From positions 1 through 20,828 of the forward strand of contig DGBF01000159.1 in assembly GCA_002384725.1 (NCBI GenBank): a stretch of DNA of 20,828 nt, given 5' to 3'. This document shows, in pieces, positions 7,269 to 15,365 of this stretch (its first letter is position 1; every line of letters starts with the position of its first letter). A program made the translations under genes and the position numbers. This DNA is from Flavobacteriales bacterium UBA4011. Its GTDB lineage: Bacteria > Bacteroidota > Bacteroidia > Flavobacteriales_D > Crocinitomicaceae. The notes below the pieces were generated by a model that saw only the letters and a program-made list of their open reading frames with translations, was not told where the DNA came from and made no database searches.

Positions 7269-9116
7269 ATGAAAAAAATTTACTTAAGCATCCTTGCTTT
7301 GGGTTTTACTTTAGGTGTTTCTGCTCAGCAGGAAAAAATGTTGGTTCAAAAGCACGATAATGGTGATGATGCTTCCATCACAAAGCCTAATAAACCAAGC
7401 ACAATTAATGATAAAGCGACAGTGATTTGGTCGGATGATTTTTCATCTGCTGCAACTTGGACAATGACGAATACAAGTTTACCAACTCCTGAAAACTGGA
7501 CTATCCAAACTAGCCCAAGTGCTATTCCAAATGCTGCTCCTTCTTTGTTCCCCTTGAACACTGCAACTGCTTCAAACGGATTTGCATTGATTAATTCAGA
7601 TGGTCAACCTGGTAATACAGATGGTGATGGTGCTATCATAGCTGAAATTACAAATGCTACTCCTGTGGATTTATCATTATTTCCAAATGTAATTTTGAGA
7701 TTTCAACACAACTACCGCTGGTGGCACGAGGAAAGAGGTGTACGTCTTTCTCCAGATAATGGAACAACTTGGTTTGAATTCCCTATTACTTCTGAAACAG
7801 GAGGTGCTATCGCAAATGGATACCCAAATGATCAGAACACGTTGAATCCAGAAATGGAAGAAATCAATGTTTCTGCTGCTGTCGGTGGTGGTGCTCAAGT
7901 TTTAATTCAGTTTTACTACAATGACAACGATTTTTGGGGTTGGTACTGGGCTGTTGATGACGTTGAATTAATCGAACAACCAGCAAATGATATTCAAGTA
8001 ATGTCTGCTTGGTTCTCTGGTTCTACGAATCAAGGTCGTGAGTATGGAAGAACTCCGGTTACACAGTTGGATGCAGCGTATAACGTTGGTGCTCAAATAT
8101 TGAACTTCGGTACTACCGATCAAACAAATATCGCAGTTAATGCTGCTTATGCTTCAGCTTTCACAGCGAATGCAACTGGTCCTGCTTTGTTACCACAAGG
8201 TGACACTGCTTTTGTTGAATCATTAGAAACGCCTGCTTTACCTGTTGGAATGTACACAGGTACTTACACAGCTACTTCTACGGAAGAGCCAAGTGGTGCA
8301 GATTTTGCGAACAATATCTACCCAAGAAACTTTGAAGTTACATCTAACTTGTACTCTTTGGATGGTATTGGAAATCACCCAGCAGCAACTTCAAACTTTG
8401 GATTGATCGGTACTGCATCGTTTACAGGTGCACAAGATGGATTAGTTCTTGCAGGTATGTATGATATTAAAAACACGACTGATGTTTCTGGAATGAGAAT
8501 CATGTTAGGTTCAACGACTATCGCTGGTGGTCAAATCTATGGATCAATTAAAGATACTGCGACATTCTGGATTGATGATATGACTCCATTGTTCAATATC
8601 TTTGATCCTGTAACGGTTACCGCAGGAAACTTAGCTGCTGGTTATGTTGACGTATTGTTCCCTGCTGTTGTTTCTTTAACTCCAGGTGCTTACATGTTGG
8701 CTGCTGAATTATACAGTAATGGTGGTACAAACACAATTTCTGTTGTTGATGACAAAACAGTTCCTCAGCCAGCTACGGCTTCTGGAATTTATATCCAAGG
8801 TGACCAATCATACACAAATGGTGTTGCTATCGGAATTCGTATGTTGGTGAACGATGCTTGGGGAGTTGGTTTAAACGAAGTTGCTCTTAAAGGAATTTCT
8901 GTTTACCCGAATCCTTCTGAAGGAATTATCAATGTTGACGTTGCAGATAACGAAGGTGTTACTGTTACAGTTTATGACATGTTAGGAAAAGAAGTAACTT
9001 CTAAATTGGCAAACGGAACAACTACAATTGATTTGTCTGCTAACGGTACAGGAATGTACATCGTAAAAGTTGCTAACCAAAATGGTGCAGTTGTAGAAAG
9101 AGTTATTATCAAATAA
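7269..9116 (+). CDS. T9SS-secreted cell-surface protein with MAM-like / choice-of-anchor domain
   Basis: 615 residues from ATG 7269; the frame is open 23 codons upstream, but MKKIYLSILALGFTLGVSAQ is a textbook signal peptide start. Seen: a jelly-roll domain at about 45-235 starting VIWSDDFSS and ending FYYNDNDFWGWYWAVDDVEL, the signature of choice-of-anchor J/MAM-like modules. A second beta-rich region covers about 240-535, and a type A sorting domain (542-615) begins GISVYPNPSEG and ends RVIIK. Family knowledge: the tail is recognised by the T9SS translocon and removed by the PorU sortase. No protease or glycosidase motif is seen; an adhesive or structural role is plausible. Codons favour GCT, GGT, GTT and ACA more than neighbours do, suggesting high expression. 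It ends at a strong terminator. Confidence 0.88.
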   Translation: MKKIYLSILALGFTLGVSAQQEKMLVQKHDNGDDASITKPNKPSTINDKATVIWSDDFSSAATWTMTNTSLPTPENWTIQTSPSAIPNAAPSLFPLNTATASNGFALINSDGQPGNTDGDGAIIAEITNATPVDLSLFPNVILRFQHNYRWWHEERGVRLSPDNGTTWFEFPITSETGGAIANGYPNDQNTLNPEMEEINVSAAVGGGAQVLIQFYYNDNDFWGWYWAVDDVELIEQPANDIQVMSAWFSGSTNQGREYGRTPVTQLDAAYNVGAQILNFGTTDQTNIAVNAAYASAFTANATGPALLPQGDTAFVESLETPALPVGMYTGTYTATSTEEPSGADFANNIYPRNFEVTSNLYSLDGIGNHPAATSNFGLIGTASFTGAQDGLVLAGMYDIKNTTDVSGMRIMLGSTTIAGGQIYGSIKDTATFWIDDMTPLFNIFDPVTVTAGNLAAGYVDVLFPAVVSLTPGAYMLAAELYSNGGTNTISVVDDKTVPQPATASGIYIQGDQSYTNGVAIGIRMLVNDAWGVGLNEVALKGISVYPNPSEGIINVDVADNEGVTVTVYDMLGKEVTSKLANGTTTIDLSANGTGMYIVKVANQNGAVVERVIIK

Positions 9117-9147
9117 TTCAATTATACAGTTACCAATAAATTAATTG

Positions 9148-9179
9148 GAAGGGGTCGTGAATGCGACCCCTTCTTTTTT
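9148..9179 (+). terminator. strong intrinsic terminator
   Basis: Perfect 10-bp inverted repeat GAAGGGGTCG (9148-9157) and CGACCCCTTC (9164-9173), loop TGAATG, followed by T6 (9174-9179). It ends transcription of the T9SS protein gene. Confidence 0.93.
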
Positions 9180-9208
9180 GCTTTTAAAATTCCCAATGTG
9201 TATTTTTG
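9177..9208 (+). promoter_or_regulatory. fabD promoter overlapping the upstream terminator
   Basis: TTTG (9177-9180), 20-base spacer, TATTTTTG (9201-9208), 18 bases before the fabD ATG. The -33 TTTG is the end of the T-tract of the preceding terminator. Confidence 0.62.
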
Positions 9209-9226
9209 ACCCAAACTCGTTAATAC

Positions 9227-10111
9227 ATGAAAGCATACGTTTTTCCCGGACAAGGGGCACAATTCTCAGGAATGGGAAAGGACTTATATGATTCGTCTCC
9301 TGTTGCAAAAGAGATGTTCAACAAAGCAAACGAAATTTTAGGATTCGATATTACCAAGATCATGTTCGAAGGAACGGACGAAGAATTGAAACAAACGAAA
9401 GTAACGCAACCTGCGATATTTTTGCATTCGACTATTCTTACCGCTTGTTTAGGTGATGACTTTAAACCAGATATGGTGGCTGGTCATTCCTTAGGTGAAC
9501 TTTCGTCTTTGGTTGCTAATAAAACACTTTCTTTCGAGGACGGATTGCGACTTGTATATCAAAGAGCACTTGCCATGCAGAAAGCGTGTGAAGCAGAACC
9601 GTCGACAATGGCTGCTATTTTAGGCTTGGAAGATGATATAGTAGAGAAAATTTGCGCAGAAATTGACGGAGTTGTTGTTCCTGCAAATTACAATTGTCCT
9701 GGTCAGTTGGTCATTTCTGGAGCTATTACCGCTGTTGAAAAAGCATGTGAAAAATTAACCGAAGCTGGTGCAAAACGAGCATTGATGTTGCCCGTTGGCG
9801 GGGCATTTCATTCTCCTTTAATGGAACCTGCACGAACGGAATTGGCAGCAGTAATCGAAGCAACGACTTTCAATACGCCAACTTGCCCTGTGTATCAAAA
9901 TGTAACGGCAAGCGCTGTTAGTGATCCAATTGAAATTCAAAAGAATTTGGTGGCACAATTGACCGCTCCCGTAAAATGGACACAAACAATGAACAAAATG
10001 ATGGCAGATGGATGCTCAGAAGTTGTTGAAATTGGACCCGGCAAAGTGTTGCAAGGATTGTTTAAGAAAGTGGACAGATCATTCCCAACATCAAGCGCTG
10101 AGATAGCTTAG
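9227..10111 (+). CDS. fabD: malonyl-CoA:ACP transacylase
   Basis: Transfers malonyl from CoA to acyl carrier protein, supplying the extender unit of type II fatty acid synthesis in the cytosol. Seen in 294 residues: FPGQGAQ (6-12), oxyanion Gln, nucleophile motif GHSLGE with Ser88, Arg113 in YQRALAMQ that holds the malonyl carboxylate, catalytic His195 in GAFHSPLM, and a C-terminal VEIGPGKVLQGL loop. Length and motifs are typical of bacterial FabD. Normally fabD clusters with other fab genes; here it stands alone with its own promoter, which is common in Bacteroidota. Confidence 0.97.
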   Translation: MKAYVFPGQGAQFSGMGKDLYDSSPVAKEMFNKANEILGFDITKIMFEGTDEELKQTKVTQPAIFLHSTILTACLGDDFKPDMVAGHSLGELSSLVANKTLSFEDGLRLVYQRALAMQKACEAEPSTMAAILGLEDDIVEKICAEIDGVVVPANYNCPGQLVISGAITAVEKACEKLTEAGAKRALMLPVGGAFHSPLMEPARTELAAVIEATTFNTPTCPVYQNVTASAVSDPIEIQKNLVAQLTAPVKWTQTMNKMMADGCSEVVEIGPGKVLQGLFKKVDRSFPTSSAEIA

Positions 10112-10135
10112 GATAGATATTCCTCGAAAACAGAA

Positions 10136-10172
10136 TGTCGAAATGCGCGGATTGAGCTTGTCGAAATCAGCG
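10136..10172. repeat. short imperfect direct repeat, REP-like
   Basis: TGTCGAAATGCGCG (10136-10149) and TGTCGAAATCAGCG (10159-10172) flank GATTGAGCT. The unit GAGCTTGTCGAAAT resembles short intergenic words common in many bacterial genomes (from memory). The second copy overlaps the stop codon of the minus-strand lipoprotein gene. Confidence 0.4.
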
Positions 10173-10658
10173 AATAATCGTCCCCGTTTCTATCCAATTA
10201 CTCTCATTTAAAGCACGGTCAACGAGCATTATCTCATATTTGATAGTATCGTTATCGGCGGAAAGAAGATTGTAAAAAACCGGTTCGATCGTGTATTCGA
10301 TTGTTCCTTTGATGGATTTAGGTTTTCCCGTATAAATTGGACGCAGTCGATTTCTGAAAACAATCGGTTGCCCGCTCAAATCTAATCCGGGTTGCCAGCC
10401 TTGCCCATCTACTTTTTCATAATATTTGAGAAATAGATTGTAATAATATTGCGAATTTAAATCGAAAGGAGCTTCTAATTGATCGGGTTCTAAACCAATA
10501 TCTCCTTCACCATCTTGAAAACTAATGGTCAGAACTGCTGTATCTCCAAAAATATCGAAGGACTGAAATTCAATTTCGGATGTAGACGGAAATTCTTCCT
10601 TCTTGAAACAGCCAGAAAGTAGGAATAAAATACTAAAAGAAGCAAAAATCAATCGCAT
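10167..10658 (-). CDS. lipoprotein of unknown function
   Basis: 163 residues. Seen: signal peptide with lipobox LLSGC (Cys17), then a beta-strand-rich mature domain with a FQDGEGDIGL motif (about 47-56) reminiscent of an acidic Ca-binding loop, several Tyr/Phe-rich strands, and no catalytic residues I can name. Proteins of this shape occur widely in Bacteroidota as unnamed lipoproteins. The gene is convergent with fabD; its 3' end touches the short repeat. Upstream (10662-10669) there is TACTTTCG on the minus strand, one mismatch from the -7 consensus and only 3 bases before the ATG. Confidence 0.78.
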   Translation of the reverse strand: MRLIFASFSILFLLSGCFKKEEFPSTSEIEFQSFDIFGDTAVLTISFQDGEGDIGLEPDQLEAPFDLNSQYYYNLFLKYYEKVDGQGWQPGLDLSGQPIVFRNRLRPIYTGKPKSIKGTIEYTIEPVFYNLLSADNDTIKYEIMLVDRALNESNWIETGTIIR

Positions 10659-10710
10659 AGTCGAAAGTAAGAAATATTGAGGAATTTATACGATTTATTC
10701 AGAAACCAAC

Positions 10711-10718
10711 TAATTTTG
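10711..10718 (+). promoter_or_regulatory. -7 box of the LuxE-like gene
   Basis: TAATTTTG fits TAnnTTTG and ends 4 bases before ATG 10723, the same geometry as at glyS. No TTG lies at the expected -33 distance. Confidence 0.42.
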
Positions 10719-10722
10719 AACC

Positions 10723-11691
10723 ATGAAAGATTGGAAAGGTATTTTTAGCATCGAAACGGAAGAGGACTTTTCGTTTTGGGCTCTGAAAATCTTTCGGTTT
10801 CAATATGAGAATATTCTCGTTTATAAAGAATATTGCGATTTATTAAACCGGTCCAATCCAACGCAAGTTTCTGAAATTCCCTTTTTACCCATTTCCTTTT
10901 TTAAATCACATGTGGTAAAACATAAAGATCTTCCTGTTCAAACAGTTTTCAAAAGTAGTGGGACAATGGGAATGGACAGGTCAGTCCATGAAATTCAGTC
11001 ACTTGAAATGTACGAGGAGTCTTTTCAATTGACCTACACAAATCAAATTGGAAACCCTGAAGAACAGGTGATTTTGGCCTTGCTTCCTAATTATTTGGAA
11101 CAAGGAGAATCCAGTTTAGTCTATATGGTCGACTATTTAATTTCAAAAAGTAAAAATGCTTTGTCTGGTTTTCTGTTGAACGAAATTGAAGATATAGAAA
11201 TCAGGTATAAAAAAGCACTTGCTGAGAATAAAAAAGTGGTCATTTTTGGCGTGTCCTACGCTCTGCTCGACTTGGCCGAAAAGAATATCGACTTGGCCAA
11301 AGCTACGATAATTGAAACCGGCGGAATGAAAGGCCGAAGAAAAGAACTCACTAAAGAACAATTGCACAATACGCTAAAAAATGGGTTGAATTGTGAGACT
11401 GTTTGTTCCGAATATGGAATGACCGAGTTGCTTTCACAAGGTTATTCTAAAGAAAGTCAATTGTTTGAAATGCCCAATTGGATGAGAATTAATCTGCGCG
11501 AAACCAACGATCCCTTCTCTCCTTTATCAAAAGCAAAAACGGGAGGCATCGACGTAATTGATTTGGCAAATGTGTACAGTTGTAGTTTCATTTCGACCCA
11601 AGATTTGGGAAGGTTGGAAAACGGAAAGTTACGCCTGATGGGACGCTTCGACAATTCTGATATCAGGGGCTGCAATCTACTTGTGCAATAA
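10723..11691 (+). CDS. LuxE-like acyl-protein synthetase / acyltransferase
   Basis: 322 residues, cytosolic. Seen: FKSSGTMGMDRS (76-87, phosphate-binding loop), IETGGMKGRRKE (about 196-207) and CSEYGMTELLSQGY (about 226-239), then STQDLGRLENGKLRLMGR near the C-terminus. These are the adenylate-forming (ANL) core motifs in the arrangement of the LuxE/acyl-protein synthetase family (PF04443). LuxE activates a fatty acid as acyl-AMP and moves it to a Cys for reduction by LuxC. No luxC, luxD or luciferase gene is nearby, so a light-emitting role is unlikely. In Bacteroidota such orphans are annotated simply as acyltransferases. The physiological acyl acceptor is unknown. Confidence 0.85.
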   Translation: MKDWKGIFSIETEEDFSFWALKIFRFQYENILVYKEYCDLLNRSNPTQVSEIPFLPISFFKSHVVKHKDLPVQTVFKSSGTMGMDRSVHEIQSLEMYEESFQLTYTNQIGNPEEQVILALLPNYLEQGESSLVYMVDYLISKSKNALSGFLLNEIEDIEIRYKKALAENKKVVIFGVSYALLDLAEKNIDLAKATIIETGGMKGRRKELTKEQLHNTLKNGLNCETVCSEYGMTELLSQGYSKESQLFEMPNWMRINLRETNDPFSPLSKAKTGGIDVIDLANVYSCSFISTQDLGRLENGKLRLMGRFDNSDIRGCNLLVQ

Positions 11692-11755
11692 GTAAAGATT
11701 GACCACACCAAAGCAAAAGGATTTCATTACCTTTAATTCTCAATAATTTTATACT

Positions 11756-14700
11756 GTGCGGCTTCTTCTGATTCTATTCCTAATTTTGCCTTACTGCTCT
11801 AATGCTCAGTTTTATAATGGGAGCAATCAAGAATTTGGTAAAAATAGAGTGCAGTATTTCGGATTCGACTGGCGGACCCAAAACTATGAACGCTTCAAGC
11901 TTTATTTTTATCGTGGTGAAGGTGACTATGCGGATTATGTAGCACAACAAGTTCAAATAGAATTGCTCGATCTAGAAGAAAGATTAAATTTTCAAATTGA
12001 GGAACATATTGAAATTCTTTTGTTCAAGTCACTAACGGAATTGCGACAAAGCAATATTGGACTTTCGAATGAAAACTTCGCCAGCTATGGCGGGAAAAGT
12101 CAAATTGTTGGTTCTAAACTACTGATTTATTATGAAGACGATCACAATTCTTTGAATCAACAAATCAGAGAAATCGTTGCTGAAACCGCGATTCGTAAAA
12201 TTTTATACGGAAACCAATGGTCGGATATTTTAATTGGCAACGATCCAAATAAAAACCCTGCTTGGTTTACCCAAGGCTTCGTCCATTTTTTGTCTCGCGA
12301 ATGGGATGCCGATTTTGAATCGAAATTGAAAGATGGTTTTTTGTCCAATCGCTTTGAGAATTTCTCGTTATTAACTGATGAAGAGGAACCAATCGCTGGT
12401 CACGCTTTTTGGAATTACATACAAGAAACGTACGGAAGAAGTCAATTGCTGAGCATACTTTTCGTCACCAGAAATGTCGGACACATCGATCGAACTTTGC
12501 AATATCTGTTGGGTTCAAGCACGCAAGAATTACTTCCAGAATTCAATAATTTTTATAAGAAAAGATTTCTTGCCGACATAAAGTACCAAGAAGAGGTTTC
12601 GGGAACAGAAATCACACCTCGTTTGAAAAAAAGAGCGAAATTGACAACAGTTGCTGTTAACGATCAGGGTGATAAAATGGTCTACGTCGCCAACCTAGAA
12701 GGTCGGTACAAGCTGTATTTGCAAGATTTCACGTCTGACAAAACAAAAAAGATCATTGCCAATGAACCACGTTTACTAAGGATTCAAGACGAGTCTTTTC
12801 CTGTGGCAACCTTTCATCCTTCGGGTGACTATTTCGTGTATTTTATCGAAAGAAAAGGTTTGCTGATGTTCAATCTATATGACATTGGAGAGAGCACCAC
12901 CTTGACCAAAGAAGTGCCAAGTTTGGAGAAAATACTTTCTTGTGATTACTCTTCCGATGGAAAAAGCATAGTGCTTTCAGGTGTGAAAAATGGTCAAACG
13001 GATCTCTACGTGTATAAAATTTCTGGCAATTCTGTCGATCAATTAACGGATGACCTTTGGGACGATTTGAACCCGACTTGGACCAATGACAGCACAGGAA
13101 TTTTATTTTCGAGCAATCGCCCAGACAATTTTCCTCCAAAAAAAAATGTCATTGTTCCCTATGAAAGCTCATATGATCTTTTCCTTTTTCCGATTAAAGA
13201 TAAAGACAAAAAGAGATTGACCTATGAGCGAATTACCTTGACAGCTGACGTGAACGAGCAACAAGCGCGAGAATTACCAAATGGTAATATCAGCTATCTG
13301 AGCGATAAAAACGGGCTCTGGAATCGTTGGGAATTAAAGAAAGACAGTGTAATCTCTTTTATCGACACCATAATTCATTATCGCCCAGATAATAAAACGT
13401 TTGCGACAAGTAATTTAACAACGGGAATTTTACAGCAAAATGTCATCGGTAAAACGGACGAGGTGGTCACGCTTATTTTTCAAAACAACAGGTATCAGAT
13501 CTTCAGAAGTCCACTTGAACACGCTCCAAAAGAATCGAATGTAGTTTACTTTAAGGACCGAGCTGCACGAAAATTTGGTCCAATGACCAATTACGTTATT
13601 CAAGACACGGTTCAATCGACTGATTCTCTTAACAAAGATTCTATTGAAAAACCGATTGAAATTTCGGATGACGAAAAATATACGAAACAGAAAATCACTT
13701 TGTTCGAAGACCCATCGCAAATCAATAAGAATAAAAATAATGAAAAGGTGACTTTTGAAAGTGCCAGTCAAGGCAGATACAAAATCAACTTCGCCAAAGA
13801 CTTCATTAGTGCAAAAATTGATAATGCATTTTTGAACCAGTCGTACCAAACTTATTCGGGTCCTGGTAGTGTGTATCTAAACCCATCCGTAAGTGGAATG
13901 CTGCGCATAAGCTTTAGCGATGTCATGGAAGATGTAGTGATTTCTGGAGGTTTGCGCATTCCAACTTCCCGAAACAACAGTGAATTTTATACTGGAATTA
14001 ATTTTAGAAAAAACCGATTAGACAAGCAATTGTTTTACTACCGTCGAAGCTACGAAGACCAATTTGAGCAAGGTCTGGACAAAAACATTACGCATGAAAT
14101 CCAGTTGAACCTGGTCTATCCGTTTTCGGAAGTTTTTTCCTTAAGAGGAACCATTTTGTCTCGAACGGATATTATTCATCCTTTAGCCCTGAGCGAAGCA
14201 TCTTTACAAAGAGATATATGGTACAATTATCAAGGTGGACTGAAGACCTCATTGGTTTTCGATAATGCAAAACAATGGTCGGAAAACGCTTGGACAGGAA
14301 CGCGCATGAAAGTTTTTGCGGAATATCTTCAAAGTACAAGTGCCAAAGTTTTCGGTATGGTCAACTTAGGTTTTGATGCGCGACATTCAATTTCGCTTCG
14401 AAAAGAACTAATTTGGGTCAACCGAATCGCAGCCGGAACGTCGATAGGCGGAAAACGTTTGCTCTATTACATGGGCGGTGTTGACAATTGGATGTTACGA
14501 CCAGCAAATAATTTTAATCTCGATACACCTGTCGATCCAAAAGGAAACTTCGCCTACCAAACACTTGCGACACCCATGAGAGGTTTCGTTCAAAATCAGC
14601 GAAATGGAAATTCTTTTGCCGTTATTAATTCTGAGCTTAGAGTCCCACTTTTTGTTCTGTTTACAAAAGGGGCGATTAAAAACGAACCGCTTCGAAGTTT

Positions 14701-14971
14701 TCAGTTAATAGGATTCTTCGATGTTGGAACCGCTTGGAACGGTCGCAGCCCATTTTCGGATGAAAATGTTTTCAACGAATTAGTTATCAATAATAAACCA
14801 GCTGTGATAAAAATAGAAAATTCGCGTGAACCCATAATTGCCGCTCTTGGTTCAGGTGTTAGAACTAAAATTTTTGATTACTTTGTGCGTGCAGATGTTG
14901 GTTGGGGCATCGAAAACCTTCGTTTAAATAAGAAACCCAATTTATTTTTGTCTTTAACACACGATATTTAA
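11756..14971 (+). CDS. large envelope protein: peptidase-MA-like pseudoenzyme, TolB-like propeller, Omp85-like barrel
   Basis: 1071 residues, GTG start at 11756 giving a clean signal peptide (MRLLLILFLILPYCSNA). Seen: (1) residues 30-270, a domain like the gluzincin peptidase MA fold, but where HExxH is expected there is AETAIR (142-147) and the third ligand region reads WFTQGFVHF with Gln173 for the usual Glu, so zinc should not bind. (2) About 288-590, WD40/PD40-type repeats such as FHPSGDYFVYF, YSSDGKSIVLSG and WTNDSTGILFSSNRPD, as in TolB propellers. (3) An acidic/Lys linker. (4) About 688-1071, alternating beta strands ending with MRGFVQNQRNGNSF, SELRVPLF and GFFDVGTAWNG, very like the Omp85/BamA barrel C-terminus. 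It likely sits in the outer membrane with the propeller in the periplasm. First gene of a tight five-gene cluster. Exact role unknown. Confidence 0.85.
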   Translation: MRLLLILFLILPYCSNAQFYNGSNQEFGKNRVQYFGFDWRTQNYERFKLYFYRGEGDYADYVAQQVQIELLDLEERLNFQIEEHIEILLFKSLTELRQSNIGLSNENFASYGGKSQIVGSKLLIYYEDDHNSLNQQIREIVAETAIRKILYGNQWSDILIGNDPNKNPAWFTQGFVHFLSREWDADFESKLKDGFLSNRFENFSLLTDEEEPIAGHAFWNYIQETYGRSQLLSILFVTRNVGHIDRTLQYLLGSSTQELLPEFNNFYKKRFLADIKYQEEVSGTEITPRLKKRAKLTTVAVNDQGDKMVYVANLEGRYKLYLQDFTSDKTKKIIANEPRLLRIQDESFPVATFHPSGDYFVYFIERKGLLMFNLYDIGESTTLTKEVPSLEKILSCDYSSDGKSIVLSGVKNGQTDLYVYKISGNSVDQLTDDLWDDLNPTWTNDSTGILFSSNRPDNFPPKKNVIVPYESSYDLFLFPIKDKDKKRLTYERITLTADVNEQQARELPNGNISYLSDKNGLWNRWELKKDSVISFIDTIIHYRPDNKTFATSNLTTGILQQNVIGKTDEVVTLIFQNNRYQIFRSPLEHAPKESNVVYFKDRAARKFGPMTNYVIQDTVQSTDSLNKDSIEKPIEISDDEKYTKQKITLFEDPSQINKNKNNEKVTFESASQGRYKINFAKDFISAKIDNAFLNQSYQTYSGPGSVYLNPSVSGMLRISFSDVMEDVVISGGLRIPTSRNNSEFYTGINFRKNRLDKQLFYYRRSYEDQFEQGLDKNITHEIQLNLVYPFSEVFSLRGTILSRTDIIHPLALSEASLQRDIWYNYQGGLKTSLVFDNAKQWSENAWTGTRMKVFAEYLQSTSAKVFGMVNLGFDARHSISLRKELIWVNRIAAGTSIGGKRLLYYMGGVDNWMLRPANNFNLDTPVDPKGNFAYQTLATPMRGFVQNQRNGNSFAVINSELRVPLFVLFTKGAIKNEPLRSFQLIGFFDVGTAWNGRSPFSDENVFNELVINNKPAVIKIENSREPIIAALGSGVRTKIFDYFVRADVGWGIENLRLNKKPNLFLSLTHDI

Positions 14972-14972
14972 A

Positions 14973-15365
14973 ATGAGCGTTCAAACCATTTTATTTCTAG
15001 TCCTAATTGGTATTTCCTCCGGAATTCTCAGTGGATTCGTTGGTGTAGGAGGTGGAATAATTATTGTTCCAGCTTTGGTTTTTTTATTAGGAATGACGCA
15101 GCACCAAGCGCAAGGTACAAGTCTCTTCATTCTTTTATTGCCTGTTGGGATATTGGCTGTAATGAATTACATGAAAGCTGGACATATCAATTGGGGATAT
15201 GGCATTGTAGTATCGCTCACATTTGTCGTAGGCGGATACATCGGGAGTAAATTATCCCTTAAACTATCGCCGCATGCAGTAAAGTTTGTTTTTGGAATCA
15301 TCATGTTGCTCATATCTGTAAAATTGATTGTTTCTGGCTATAACGGTATTCAAAATGAACGATAA
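14973..15365 (+). CDS. half-size TauE/SafE (TSUP) family permease
   Basis: 130 residues, about four membrane segments (6-40, 47-67, 74-96, 101-124). The glycine motif GFVGVGGGIIIVPAL (21-35) marks the TauE/SafE sulfite/organosulfonate exporter family. Usual members have 240-270 residues as two inverted halves; this is one half, which would have to dimerise. It starts one base after the stop of the barrel protein and overlaps the amidohydrolase start by 11 bases. Frame ends cleanly, so it is not obviously truncated; single-half proteins are known in this family. Substrate unknown. Confidence 0.86.
   Translation: MSVQTILFLVLIGISSGILSGFVGVGGGIIIVPALVFLLGMTQHQAQGTSLFILLLPVGILAVMNYMKAGHINWGYGIVVSLTFVVGGYIGSKLSLKLSPHAVKFVFGIIMLLISVKLIVSGYNGIQNER

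Noticed and set aside
10723..11691. Bioluminescence lux operon
   Set aside because: Only a LuxE-like gene; no luxAB, luxC or luxD in the window.
13430..13849. 139-codon minus-strand frame inside the 1071-residue protein gene
   Set aside because: Composition rich in Phe, Ile and Arg is what antisense of this gene yields; no signal or family.
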